A stretch of 64,000 nt of DNA. It comes from Pseudomonas sp. B20(2017). GTDB taxonomy: Bacteria; Pseudomonadota; Gammaproteobacteria; Pseudomonadales; Pseudomonadaceae. Location of the stretch: the NCBI RefSeq assembly GCF_002113125.1, contig NZ_NEJP01000014.1, positions 62,001 through 126,000 on the forward strand, in the 5' to 3' direction. Of this stretch, positions 7,966 through 16,263 are shown piece by piece; position 1 is the first letter of the stretch, and every line of letters starts with the position of its first letter. Under the pieces are notes generated by a model that ran no database searches, was not told where the DNA came from, and saw nothing but the letters and a program-made list of their open reading frames with translations. The position numbers and the translations under genes are program-made.

Positions 7966-9143
7966 ATGGAACGATGCGAAGCACTGGTTATCGGCCTCGG
8001 CGCCATGGGCGCGGCCACGGTGTATCAACTCGCGAAGGCCGGGGTCAACGTGGTCGGCATCGACCGCCACCATCCACCGCACACATTCGGCTCCAGTCAC
8101 GGCGACACCCGCATCACCCGGCTGTCCGTGGGCGAGGGCGCGCAATACGTGCCCATCGTGCGCAACTCCCACCGCATCTGGCGCGAACTGGAAGCGCTGT
8201 CGGGCGAGTCCCTGTTCGAACAGACCGGCCTGCTGGTGCTGACCTCCAGCCCGACTTCGATCCCGCCGACGAAACCGACTTCACCCTGCGCACCATCGCC
8301 CTGGCACAGACCTACGGCATCGAACACGAAGTCCTCAACGCTGCCCAGATCCGCCAGCGCTTCCCGCAGTTTGCCCAGGTGCGCGACGACGCCATTGGCT
8401 ACTTCGAGCCCGAAGGCGGTTTTGTACGGCCCGAACGCTGCATCGACGTGCAACTCAGACTGGCCGAACAACACGGCGCCACGCTGTACAAGGGCGAGAC
8501 CGTGACCCACATCAGCTCGGACGAACAGGGCGTCACCGTCACCACCGACCAGCGCACCGTGCGGGCGAACAAACTGGTGGTCACCGCCGGCAACTGGGCG
8601 GGCGGCTTGCTCGGCGCGCCGTTCGACAGACTGCTCAGCGTCTATCGGCGAAAACTGTTCTGGTTCGAAACCGAGCCAGACGCAGGACTGGTTGGCCATT
8701 CACCCACGTTCATCTTCACTCACGGCCCGGACGACGATTTCTATGGCTTTCCCGCGTTGCCGGGGGAGGGCAGTTTGAAAGTGGCGACGGCGCAGTATCA
8801 CAGCGCATCCACGCCCGAGACTCTGGATCGCACAGTCTCGGCCGAGGAAGAACGCGAGATGTACGAGCAGCAGGTGCATGGGCGGATTGCCGGGCTGACG
8901 GATCGGGTCGTGAAGTCAGCGGTTTGCGCCTACACCGTCACGCCGGATCGGCATTTCATCATTGATGAGCATCCACGGTTGCAGCACACGTTGGTGGTGT
9001 CGGCGTGCTCCGGGCATGGGTTCAAACACTCGGCGGCGCTGGGGGAGGCTTTTGCGCAGTGGTGTTTGCGGGGGGAGAGTGAGCTGGATCTTTCGTTGTT
9101 TTCGGTGGGGCGGTTTGAGTGGGGTGACAGCGCTTTCGGGTGA
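7966..9143 (+). pseudogene. solA: N-methyl-L-tryptophan/sarcosine oxidase (SolA-like), frameshifted
   Basis: The product reads as one protein only if the frame changes near 8245-8250. Residues from MERCEALVIGLGAMG to the LLVLTS segment lie in the frame of 7966; the rest, from PDFDPADETDF onward, lies in the frame one base back. A single missing base in the tract acctccagccc explains this. The N-terminus has the FAD-binding GLGAMG motif; the C-terminal part has AVCAYTVTPDRHFIID, whose cysteine is the usual covalent flavin site of the monomeric sarcosine oxidase/MTOX family, and CSGHGFK. If the shift is real the gene is dead; a sequencing error in a short tract is the alternative. Confidence 0.8.
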
Positions 9144-9301
9144 CTGCTTTCGGCTAATAGTGGTCTTTCACAATATCAAGCTATCACTCGCAGGGAGCCA
9201 CGCCGTATCAAGGCGTATCTATCTAGACAGCATTAGTGGCACTGAGCTACCTTTCTACTCGACGGATGCCACGTCTCACTCTTTGTCGTAGGGAAACAGA
9301 C

Positions 9302-9541
9302 ATGATTGATGAGCTTCAGGCCAGCAAATTCTGCTACTTCTATTGCAAAAAAATTCCGATCACGACGACCTCAATCGCGGCTTTGTTCCGTGCCATCAGA
9401 GGGGGCAAACGTCCCCCTCAAACGACCTTTTCTCTTCCATACGACGACTCCGTAGGGCGCCAAATCTGGTCTGCTTTGTGCTTTCAATTCGACAAGACAC
9501 CCGCGTTCCTACCCAATTCTGATGATGTGATCGTCCGGTAG
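9302..9541 (+). CDS. Small 79-aa protein at head of radical SAM-STAND operon
   Basis: The ATG is preceded by TAGGGAAA at a good distance. The protein starts MIDELQASKFCYFYCKK, continues with a Ser/Thr-rich helix (TTTSIAALFRAIRGGKRPP) and a TFSLPYDD segment, and ends NSDDVIVR. Two cysteines lie close together at 11 and 15. I do not recognise a family. Codon and base use resemble the following operon, and the same-strand gap is 112 bases. It might be a substrate or partner of the radical SAM enzyme; this is only a suggestion from position. Confidence 0.55.
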   Translation: MIDELQASKFCYFYCKKIPITTTSIAALFRAIRGGKRPPQTTFSLPYDDSVGRQIWSALCFQFDKTPAFLPNSDDVIVR

Positions 9542-9653
9542 CCGGTTATTTACTGATAGTCGAGTATCCTGATTATGTCGCTATTTAAAGTAAGAAGAAA
9601 AATGCTCATGTGTTATCAGAAGGGACTCTGGTTTCATTCAGTGTCAACGCATT

Positions 9654-10571
9654 ATGAAATCTAGAATTAGCCCAAACGGGATCCATCTTTTTGATCGACT
9701 TTCTGGCCTCAATATCCTCGTAGACGAATTGCGTCCGAAAGAAGCGATTTGGTCGACGTCCCCCCGTCAGGTATCCGTTGCTCTCACTAATCTCTGCGAC
9801 CTCCACTGCGCATACTGCTACGCACCGAAGCACAAGGCCTCGCTGCATATCGACCAGGTGTTCGGCTGGTTGAAAGAATTGGATAGTGAGGGGGGCCTTG
9901 GCGTCGGTTTTGGCGGCGGCGAGCCTACGCTGCATCCTGACTTCGTCGAAATATGCAAACGGGTTGCGGGTGAAACTCAGCTCGCGGTCACATTCACGAC
10001 TCATGGTCATCGCCTGACGTCAAAGCTGGTAGAGCGCCTCAAGGGCTCGATCCACTTCGCACGTATTAGCGTCGACGGGGTCGGTCGTACCTATGAAGAT
10101 CAGCGCGGCAAGCAGTTTTCCAGTCTACTTCGAGGCCTAGAGTCGATTGCGACCTTGTCGCCCTTTGGGCTCAACGTCGTCGTCAACGAACATACGGTTG
10201 CAGAACTTGACGCGATGAGTGAGCTAGCGCAAAAGGCTGGAGCTAGCGAACTGCTGTTGCTCCCTCAGCAAGCAACTGCCGCTGTCGCAAGCATGGATGG
10301 AGTGGTCGGCCTTGCGCTTCAGGACTGGGTCTCCAACTACAGAGGTAAGGTTCGTCTTGCGGTGAGTGAGGTGGGGGCGTCAGGATTGCCTACCTGCGAC
10401 CCACTCCCTGATGAACGAGGTCTTCGGGCCTATGCGCACATTGATGCAACCGGCATGCTTCGCGCGAGTTCTTACTCGCATGTCGGCGCCAAGATTGGAG
10501 ACGCAGGCGTTCTGTCAGCGCTTAAGCGACTCAGAAATACCTTCGAAATCCAAGGAGAGACGCAGCCATGA
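9654..10571 (+). CDS. Radical SAM enzyme of putative defence operon
   Basis: A 305-aa protein. The [4Fe-4S] motif CDLHCAYC gives C48, C52 and C55; the SAM-binding GGGEP follows at 87-91, as in MoaA/PqqE-like enzymes. After the barrel, about residues 255-300 keep the outline of a SPASM/twitch extension (G-L-R-A-Y-A-H-I-D-A-T-G then a V-G-x-K-I turn), but the cysteines that would hold an auxiliary cluster are absent. The start is the first possible one in frame; its ribosome site is weak. A 4-base ATGA overlap couples it to the next gene. The substrate is unknown. Chemistry assignment is firm, role is inferred from the neighbouring STAND NTPase. Confidence 0.85.
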   Translation: MKSRISPNGIHLFDRLSGLNILVDELRPKEAIWSTSPRQVSVALTNLCDLHCAYCYAPKHKASLHIDQVFGWLKELDSEGGLGVGFGGGEPTLHPDFVEICKRVAGETQLAVTFTTHGHRLTSKLVERLKGSIHFARISVDGVGRTYEDQRGKQFSSLLRGLESIATLSPFGLNVVVNEHTVAELDAMSELAQKAGASELLLLPQQATAAVASMDGVVGLALQDWVSNYRGKVRLAVSEVGASGLPTCDPLPDERGLRAYAHIDATGMLRASSYSHVGAKIGDAGVLSALKRLRNTFEIQGETQP

Positions 10572-10975
10572 AGATTTGGAGCGGATACGGGTCTGAGCAT
10601 TCGATGAACCTAGTTCTCATTGGGAAGTTTAAGCGAGCGCAAGATGCCGAGAAGGTCGAGAAGGATATTGACAAGCTCAGCGCTCAGGCATCTAAAGACG
10701 ACAGCGACTCCATCCCTTTTGCTAAACCTGAAAATCAGAGATTTTCAGAAGACATGCTCTCATTACTGTGCAGCCTAAACGTCCATTCCTTGGCTCCGAG
10801 TGAACTCGGACAGCTGATATCTGACTTTGACCTCAAGCGTGAAGACGGTCGAATCACTGTAACGACTGACGAGTCGGACGTATCCGCGTTCGTGAAGCTC
10901 TTCATTGAGTCTGGGGCTAAGGTCGAAATCTTCTCGGTGCACGACTATCCCTCTGATTTCGTCGACGCCAGCTGA
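10568..10975 (+). CDS. 135-aa protein coupled to radical SAM enzyme (possibly DUF6375-like)
   Basis: It starts inside the stop of the radical SAM gene (ATGA) and ends 13 bases before the STAND gene, so all three are surely one transcript. The N-terminus MKIWSGYGSEHSMNLVLIGK is distinctive; a charged helical stretch at 25-50 and a C-terminal alpha-beta part (FVKLFIESGAKVEIFSVHDY) follow. I have a weak memory of this N-terminus in proteins named DUF6375, but could not check. No catalytic motif seen. It could be an adaptor or the modified substrate. Confidence 0.7.
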   Translation: MKIWSGYGSEHSMNLVLIGKFKRAQDAEKVEKDIDKLSAQASKDDSDSIPFAKPENQRFSEDMLSLLCSLNVHSLAPSELGQLISDFDLKREDGRITVTTDESDVSAFVKLFIESGAKVEIFSVHDYPSDFVDAS

Positions 10976-10988
10976 CGGAGAAACGCTG

Positions 10989-13900
10989 ATGCCTAAAGCA
11001 AATTGGAATGTATTCAGCGAGCTTCCCGGCGCTGCGGATGAAAACTTCGAGAGGTTGTGCCGCTCTTTGGTGCGCCGCCATTACGGGCGCTTTGGCCATT
11101 TCAAGCAACTTGCAAACCAGCCTGGCGTAGAGTTCCATCTTCAGTTGACGGCGTCTTGTGATCTTGGGGCGCCGCCACGCTGGATTGGCTGGCAATGCAA
11201 ATGGTACGAGCTGGCAAATGGGCAAGACTTGGGAGCCGCGCGAAAAAAAAAGATCGTCGAGGGCATAGAAAAGACGCGCGAGCATGTTCCGGGTGTAACC
11301 GATTGGAAGCTTTGGACACACCATACACTGACCAAGGGAGATCAAGAGTGGTTCTTCGCACTTGAAAAAGACCGCTTCCCCCAATTGAAATTGGAGCTAC
11401 TGACGGCAACGGATATCGAAGACCTTTTGGTAGGGCCAGGAGCATTACTTCGAGAAACCTACTTCGGTGAGCTCGTTCTGACTCCTGAGCTACTTGCTGA
11501 GCAGCATAGGCTCGCTGCAGCTCCTTTCAAGCGCCGATTCCAACAGGAAGTTCATGTTGTCGTTGGAGCCGAAGAGAAAGTACTCAGGCATCTAGGTGGT
11601 CAGAATGCATGGGACACACTGAAGAAGCTCTCAAGTGCCCTCAATACGAACTGCACCGGCATCGCGGCGCTTACGAAGCAAATCAAAGCCGAACTCAAGG
11701 CCGAAGTCGACTTGCTTCTGGATCGAGCCGCCGGATTAGCTAATTTGCTAGATGACCTGCTCACAGTACTCGGCAGGGGCGATTTTGATTCTGTACAGCA
11801 AATGCTGGCGGCGAATCTGCCGCAAACGGTGCGCTATGACAGGCTTCTCGCGAAGCTGCGTGGGGCGCGTTCAGGTGGAGCTCCGCTTGCTGCAAATCTG
11901 GTCGCGGATATCCACGCCGTTTCGTCAGCGCTGCTCAGTCTCGAGGGGGCGATCGGTGTTCGAGCTGTGGCCGTGCTTGCAGCTGCAGGCGAAGGAAAGT
12001 CGGAGCTTGCCGTAAAGGTGACGCAGCCAGACGGAGACTTCCCTGGTGGTGTCTTGCTGCTGGGCAAGAATCTTCATGCAGGCCGGGGACTTGACGATCT
12101 CGTTTCTGCCTTCAAGATTTCTGGCAGACCTGCAGATAGCTTTGACCGGCTGGTTGAGGCTGTTGATGCAGCGGGTCAGCGCGCGGGCAAGCGCATTCCC
12201 ATCGTCATTGACGGTCTGAATGAGGCAGAAGACCCCAGAAACTGGAGGGATGAACTCGCACGAGCGAAAGAGCTTCTAGAGGACTTTCCGTACGTTCTGC
12301 TAGTTGTCACTCTGCGTAATGAGTTCGCGCAAATGTGCCTACCAGAGGACTTTCTTCAAGTTGAGCACAACGGATTCCAAGAGTCCCCGCAGACGGCCAT
12401 CGACAAGTATTTTGAGTACTACAAGATCGACGCCACCGATGCGGATCTTCCAATCGAGTTCTTGCAGCACCCATTGACGCTGAGAATCTTCTGCGAGGTG
12501 GCGAACCCTAGGCGTCAGCACCTTGTCGGGGTGGAGGCGCTGCCCAGTTCGCTTACAAGCCTGTTCGAAGCGCACTTCGACAGGGTCGCAGCACGAATTG
12601 CCGAGCTTTCACCAACTGCGCATCGTATCTACCAGGAGGAGGTACAAGATGCGCTGCTGATGATCGCGGGGCTTTTTTGGGAGAGCAATGCGAGAAACGT
12701 GGAGTTTCAAGTTGCACGAGCCGCAGTTGGAGATGGGGGCCACTGGGACGCCAGCATCATTCGCGCTTTGGAGTCCGAAGGCATACTCGTTCGAACTACC
12801 TCTGGAGAAGGCGGCCAAGGAATCGCGTTTTCATACGACCTGATGGCCGGACATATCATGTCGCGCCATCTGCTCACTAACCCTGGCTTGGCGCAGTGGC
12901 TGCAAAGTAGCGAGGGACTCGCGCTCTTTCAATTCCGTGAGTCTGGAGCGCATACCTTTGCATATGACGTATTCCGAGCTCTGGCTGGGCTATATCCGCA
13001 ATACCGTGACCGCCGCCAACTTTGGCAAGACTTGTTGGACGAGAGTCTTGTCATGAACGCCCTGTTGTTGACGGCACAGTCAGACCCACGACACATCAGC
13101 CGTGAAACGGTGGAGCGTTTTGCGTGCGCAATGCAGGAATCGAAACCGTTTGCACGATTAGCCTTCAAGAGACTTCGGAGTACCAGGGCAGCACGAGCGC
13201 ATCCATTTGACATGGACTTCTTGCATGGCGTGCTCTTGGCCATGCCCAATACGCAGCGAGATCTTTTCTGGTCAGAGTGGGTTAGAGAGCGATCAGAGGA
13301 AATTGAAGACGACTTAAAATTCCTGTCGTCCAGATGGAAATCGAGTGATCTGGACGAGCGAGAGATTCGGCGGGCGCGCTGGGTGATGTGGACGCTGACG
13401 TCAACGATTAGAAGTCTGCGCGACGCGGCTACCAAGACTTTGTATGAATTCGCAGTCAAGCGGCCAAGGGAGTTTTTCCGTCTGGCTATAGAGTCAATTG
13501 TCGTTTCAGACCCATATGTCCCAGAGCGAATGTTCGCCGCAGCCTACGGTGCGGCGCTCTCCACCTGGTCGGATATCAATGCCGTAGAAATGCGTGAGGC
13601 ACTGCCTCAAGTTGCTCGTGATATTTATGAAGCGATGTTCGCACCTGTCGCGTCGCATCCAACTTGGCATGCCCTGTATCAGCAGTACTGTCTGGGCACT
13701 ATTAGCATTGCAAGGATGGTTGATTCGGCTTGTTTGTCTGAGGACGAGGCAGCATACCTACTACCACCTTTCAGCCATCTGCCCAGTCCGTTTGACGGTT
13801 TGCCGCAATACGAATCGGCGGTTATCGAACATGCAAAGGATGCAGCGATTAGAATGGACTTCGGCAATTACACAATAGGGAGGCTGATTCCAGGTCGCTG

Positions 13901-15023
13901 GAACTACGACGACAGCAACCCTCAATACCAGCAAGTGCTGCCGGCAATCGTCTCGCGTATGCTGGTGCTTGGATATGACCCCGAGCAGTTCGACGCAGCT
14001 GACCGGCAAATGCACTCCGGCCCTCGCATGGGGGGTGACAAGCAAAAGATCGACCGATACGGTAAGAAGTACGGCTGGATCGCTTACTTCGAGATGTGGG
14101 GTGTCCGGTATGCAAAGGGTTTACTTGCCGAGGAACGCAACGCTCGCCCATCAGATGCTGATATAGACCCGACGTTTCCACTTGAGGCTGCGAGCTTTGA
14201 CCTGCCACTACCAGACGTGTTCAGCGGCCAGCCTACAGGTAATGGCGACTGGCTGGTGCATGGCCCGCAACCAGACTACAGCGGCATTCTCGAGATCGCA
14301 GAGACTGATGGCCAGATGGGGCCGTGGGTCTTACTGGACGGTTTCCTCGAACAAAATGCTCCCGCTGATGACAGACAGATATTCACCTTCCTCCGAGGCG
14401 TACTCGTAGACGAAGGAGAAGTCGACCGATTGTGCACGTTGTTCAAATGTCTCGAATATCCTGGCAATGACGCTATTCCGGAGGAGCCAGGTTATTACTA
14501 CACCTATGCGGGTGAGATGCCTTTCTACTTGATTCCAGGACGGCCTGTCTCTGACGAGCAAGAGAGCGACCGCGCCGAGTACAGGGTGTCCGCTGATCGG
14601 TGGGCAGGCAATGGCGTCGCAGTCGACATCCCAGTGCAGAAGTACAACTGGGAGAGTTACCACAGCGTCATGAACCAAAACAGCGGTGTAAGCCTGCCCT
14701 CTAAACTGCTCTGTGAAGCCTTGAGTCTCAGGTACCGCGCTAACATTTGGGACTTACACGATGCTTCAGGTGTGGCGTCCTTGTACCGCGAAGTCGGTGA
14801 GTATGGATCGCAGGTCAGTGGCTCTCTCAGCTATCTGCGTCGTGACCTTCTTGATAGCTATTTGACTCAGTCAGGCAAGGTGCTGGTATGGCTCATGTGG
14901 GGAGAGCGTGGTTTTCATCACCGGTCAGCCGTGGCGCACAATCTGCACGAGTACTACGCAGACCACCAGCATATTCACAAGTGTGCTCACGTATATCAGC
15001 CTGTTTCGAGCATTCAATCGTAG
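10989..15023 (+). CDS. Large STAND-type NTPase with N-terminal Mrr-like nuclease domain
   Basis: A 1344-aa protein; ATG at 10989 follows CGGAGAA. Residues 1-160 carry a PD-(D/E)xK-type nuclease core: PGVE at 45-48 and QCK at 69-71, the pattern of Mrr-like restriction domains. A coiled, helical linker runs from about 165 to 310. The NTPase begins at about 325, with Walker A AAAGEGKS at 331-338 (first glycine replaced by alanine) and Walker B IVIDGLNEAED at 405-415, typical of STAND/NACHT-like proteins. Residues 600-1344 are a long helical region without a repeat I can name, probably the sensor. The order nuclease-NTPase-sensor is that of Avs antiphage proteins. What is unusual is its operon with a radical SAM enzyme. 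Confidence 0.82.
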   Translation: MPKANWNVFSELPGAADENFERLCRSLVRRHYGRFGHFKQLANQPGVEFHLQLTASCDLGAPPRWIGWQCKWYELANGQDLGAARKKKIVEGIEKTREHVPGVTDWKLWTHHTLTKGDQEWFFALEKDRFPQLKLELLTATDIEDLLVGPGALLRETYFGELVLTPELLAEQHRLAAAPFKRRFQQEVHVVVGAEEKVLRHLGGQNAWDTLKKLSSALNTNCTGIAALTKQIKAELKAEVDLLLDRAAGLANLLDDLLTVLGRGDFDSVQQMLAANLPQTVRYDRLLAKLRGARSGGAPLAANLVADIHAVSSALLSLEGAIGVRAVAVLAAAGEGKSELAVKVTQPDGDFPGGVLLLGKNLHAGRGLDDLVSAFKISGRPADSFDRLVEAVDAAGQRAGKRIPIVIDGLNEAEDPRNWRDELARAKELLEDFPYVLLVVTLRNEFAQMCLPEDFLQVEHNGFQESPQTAIDKYFEYYKIDATDADLPIEFLQHPLTLRIFCEVANPRRQHLVGVEALPSSLTSLFEAHFDRVAARIAELSPTAHRIYQEEVQDALLMIAGLFWESNARNVEFQVARAAVGDGGHWDASIIRALESEGILVRTTSGEGGQGIAFSYDLMAGHIMSRHLLTNPGLAQWLQSSEGLALFQFRESGAHTFAYDVFRALAGLYPQYRDRRQLWQDLLDESLVMNALLLTAQSDPRHISRETVERFACAMQESKPFARLAFKRLRSTRAARAHPFDMDFLHGVLLAMPNTQRDLFWSEWVRERSEEIEDDLKFLSSRWKSSDLDEREIRRARWVMWTLTSTIRSLRDAATKTLYEFAVKRPREFFRLAIESIVVSDPYVPERMFAAAYGAALSTWSDINAVEMREALPQVARDIYEAMFAPVASHPTWHALYQQYCLGTISIARMVDSACLSEDEAAYLLPPFSHLPSPFDGLPQYESAVIEHAKDAAIRMDFGNYTIGRLIPGRWNYDDSNPQYQQVLPAIVSRMLVLGYDPEQFDAADRQMHSGPRMGGDKQKIDRYGKKYGWIAYFEMWGVRYAKGLLAEERNARPSDADIDPTFPLEAASFDLPLPDVFSGQPTGNGDWLVHGPQPDYSGILEIAETDGQMGPWVLLDGFLEQNAPADDRQIFTFLRGVLVDEGEVDRLCTLFKCLEYPGNDAIPEEPGYYYTYAGEMPFYLIPGRPVSDEQESDRAEYRVSADRWAGNGVAVDIPVQKYNWESYHSVMNQNSGVSLPSKLLCEALSLRYRANIWDLHDASGVASLYREVGEYGSQVSGSLSYLRRDLLDSYLTQSGKVLVWLMWGERGFHHRSAVAHNLHEYYADHQHIHKCAHVYQPVSSIQS

Positions 15024-15328
15024 GCTATCAAGAGAGTGGATTCCGTTACTTTTGGGGGCGGAAGATGTCATGTAGAGAAAAGAGCTGCGGAGAGTTCACT
15101 ATTCGGTATGGTTTTGCTGCTCGGAAGCCTGACGGTGCCGAACCCGCCGCGCTAATTGCTTAGGGCAAAAGGTTAAAAGTACAGCGCAGTCAGAATTACA
15201 GCTCTTGGCCGAATGCAGCCAATTGCGAACGACCGGTTGAATCCACAGCCGATAGCTGCCATTCACTATGGCAGCTTCGGTTATTTGCTCAGATGTCCTA
15301 CCAATCAGTAGTGAAAGAGGGCAAAGGT
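15024..15328. other. Gene-free stretch at right end of the accessory operon
   Basis: No open frame here has a convincing start. The part at about 15200-15285 (cttggccgaatgcagcc, then gaccggttgaatcc, then gccgatagctgcc) resembles a degenerate intergenic repeat common in pseudomonads, which I recall but cannot verify. It probably marks the border between the defence operon and core sequence. Confidence 0.3.
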
Positions 15329-15691
15329 TTAGCTCTTCACCTCAACATGGTCCAACGCCTGATTCACCGCCAACTCACTCAACATCACCAACTGCGCAAT
15401 CCCGATTGCGGTTTTGCGATGAGCAGGCTCCAGCGTGGCCGCAAAGTTGTTGAGCATTTCGCTGGCCGAGCCTAGTGATTCGCTGGCGTTGGCCAGGAGG
15501 GATTCAGTGTTGTAGGCCGGGTTGGCCATGTACATGGGGTCGTGTTTGTGGTGGCTGCCCATGATGCGTTGTTGCGGGGTGAGGTAATGGTCGAGCGCGC
15601 GTTCGGCCGCTTCGTTCAGGGTTCTTGAATCGGGGAATTTGTAGGGAGAAACCGGATCGGTTTCCGGTGGGTTTGGTGTTGGCTTGAACAT
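15329..15691 (-). CDS. DUF6124-family small protein
   Basis: A 120-aa protein starting MFKPTPNPPETDP, a hallmark of a Pseudomonas-specific family of unknown function, followed by a conserved AAERALDHYL helix and an LLANASESLGSASEML region. I use the ATG at 15691 because it gives the family N-terminus. It is probably cytoplasmic and all-helical. A structured region lies just upstream and may be its leader RNA. Function unknown. Confidence 0.8.
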   Translation of the reverse strand: MFKPTPNPPETDPVSPYKFPDSRTLNEAAERALDHYLTPQQRIMGSHHKHDPMYMANPAYNTESLLANASESLGSASEMLNNFAATLEPAHRKTAIGIAQLVMLSELAVNQALDHVEVKS

Positions 15692-15732
15692 AGATGCAAC
15701 TCCAGGGTGAGAAAGTGGAGCCATCAGCCTCG

Positions 15733-15918
15733 CTACCAAACGAGGGTGGTGGCCATACGGAGGTTGGTAGACCGGTCACCTGGATACCCGGCGCGTCCGA
15801 AGACGCCCTACGCATGGCCACCATAAAACAGAGGGCGAAAGAGTCCCTGCAATCTGGTGTTGCGATGCGACAGGTAATCCGGGCTACCAAACCCGATCAC
15901 TGTTTTTCAGTGACCCGG
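15733..15918 (-). promoter_or_regulatory. Structured leader region upstream of the DUF6124 gene
   Basis: Nested inverted repeats: TGGTGGCCAT at 15747-15756 pairs with 15814-15823; CTACCAA at 15733-15739 pairs with TTGGTAG at 15764-15770; on the minus strand GCGTC-TTCG-GACGC (15806-15793) is a UUCG tetraloop hairpin. Further upstream TCACTG/CAGTGA (15897-15913) sits inside CCGGG/CCCGG (15879-15918), and CTACCAA recurs at 15884-15890. This looks like a folded 5' leader or a small RNA rather than coding DNA. Confidence 0.45.
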
Positions 15919-16263
15919 AAACGATAAAACCCGCACCCCAGACGCACAAGCCGGCGGATTCTGGCGTAGTCGTAGGCAATGACGCAAGACGCTGTAGCCG
16001 TGGGGAAGTAATGCCGGGCGTTTCTAAACACCATTCATAAAACGCTTAAACACGCTGCCTTCGCCATGTCGAAATCAGACGCCCATGCCGCTCCTGAAAA
16101 AAGCGGACTCCAGTCTGCGGGCTAACACGTTCATATCGATTTCAATTTTCCTGTCCATACCCATCCTTTCCTGGCACCTACCAGCGCACGTCACTTTTTA
16201 AGCTTGATGAAACGTTTCAGCAGGTTTATAAAAAAGGAACAACTCCAAGAAAAGGCTGCTCCC
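15919..16263. other. Intergenic region before the DUF4432 gene
   Basis: No supported gene. It holds ccatgtcgaaatcagacgcc at 16064-16083, which recurs exactly at 19811-19830; at each copy the ATG opens a very short frame (19 and 20 codons, beginning MSKSDA). It probably also contains the promoter of the following gene. Confidence 0.35.

Noticed and set aside
9654..10571. Prokaryotic viperin as identity of the radical SAM protein
   Set aside because: The cluster motif and the GGGEP segment fit MoaA/SPASM-like enzymes, and no viperin-specific motif was seen; no nucleotide kinase neighbour.
15694..15927. 77-codon plus-strand frame and the 128-codon minus frame upstream of DUF6124
   Set aside because: Both run through the nested inverted repeats and lack a domain; the structured leader explains the sequence better.
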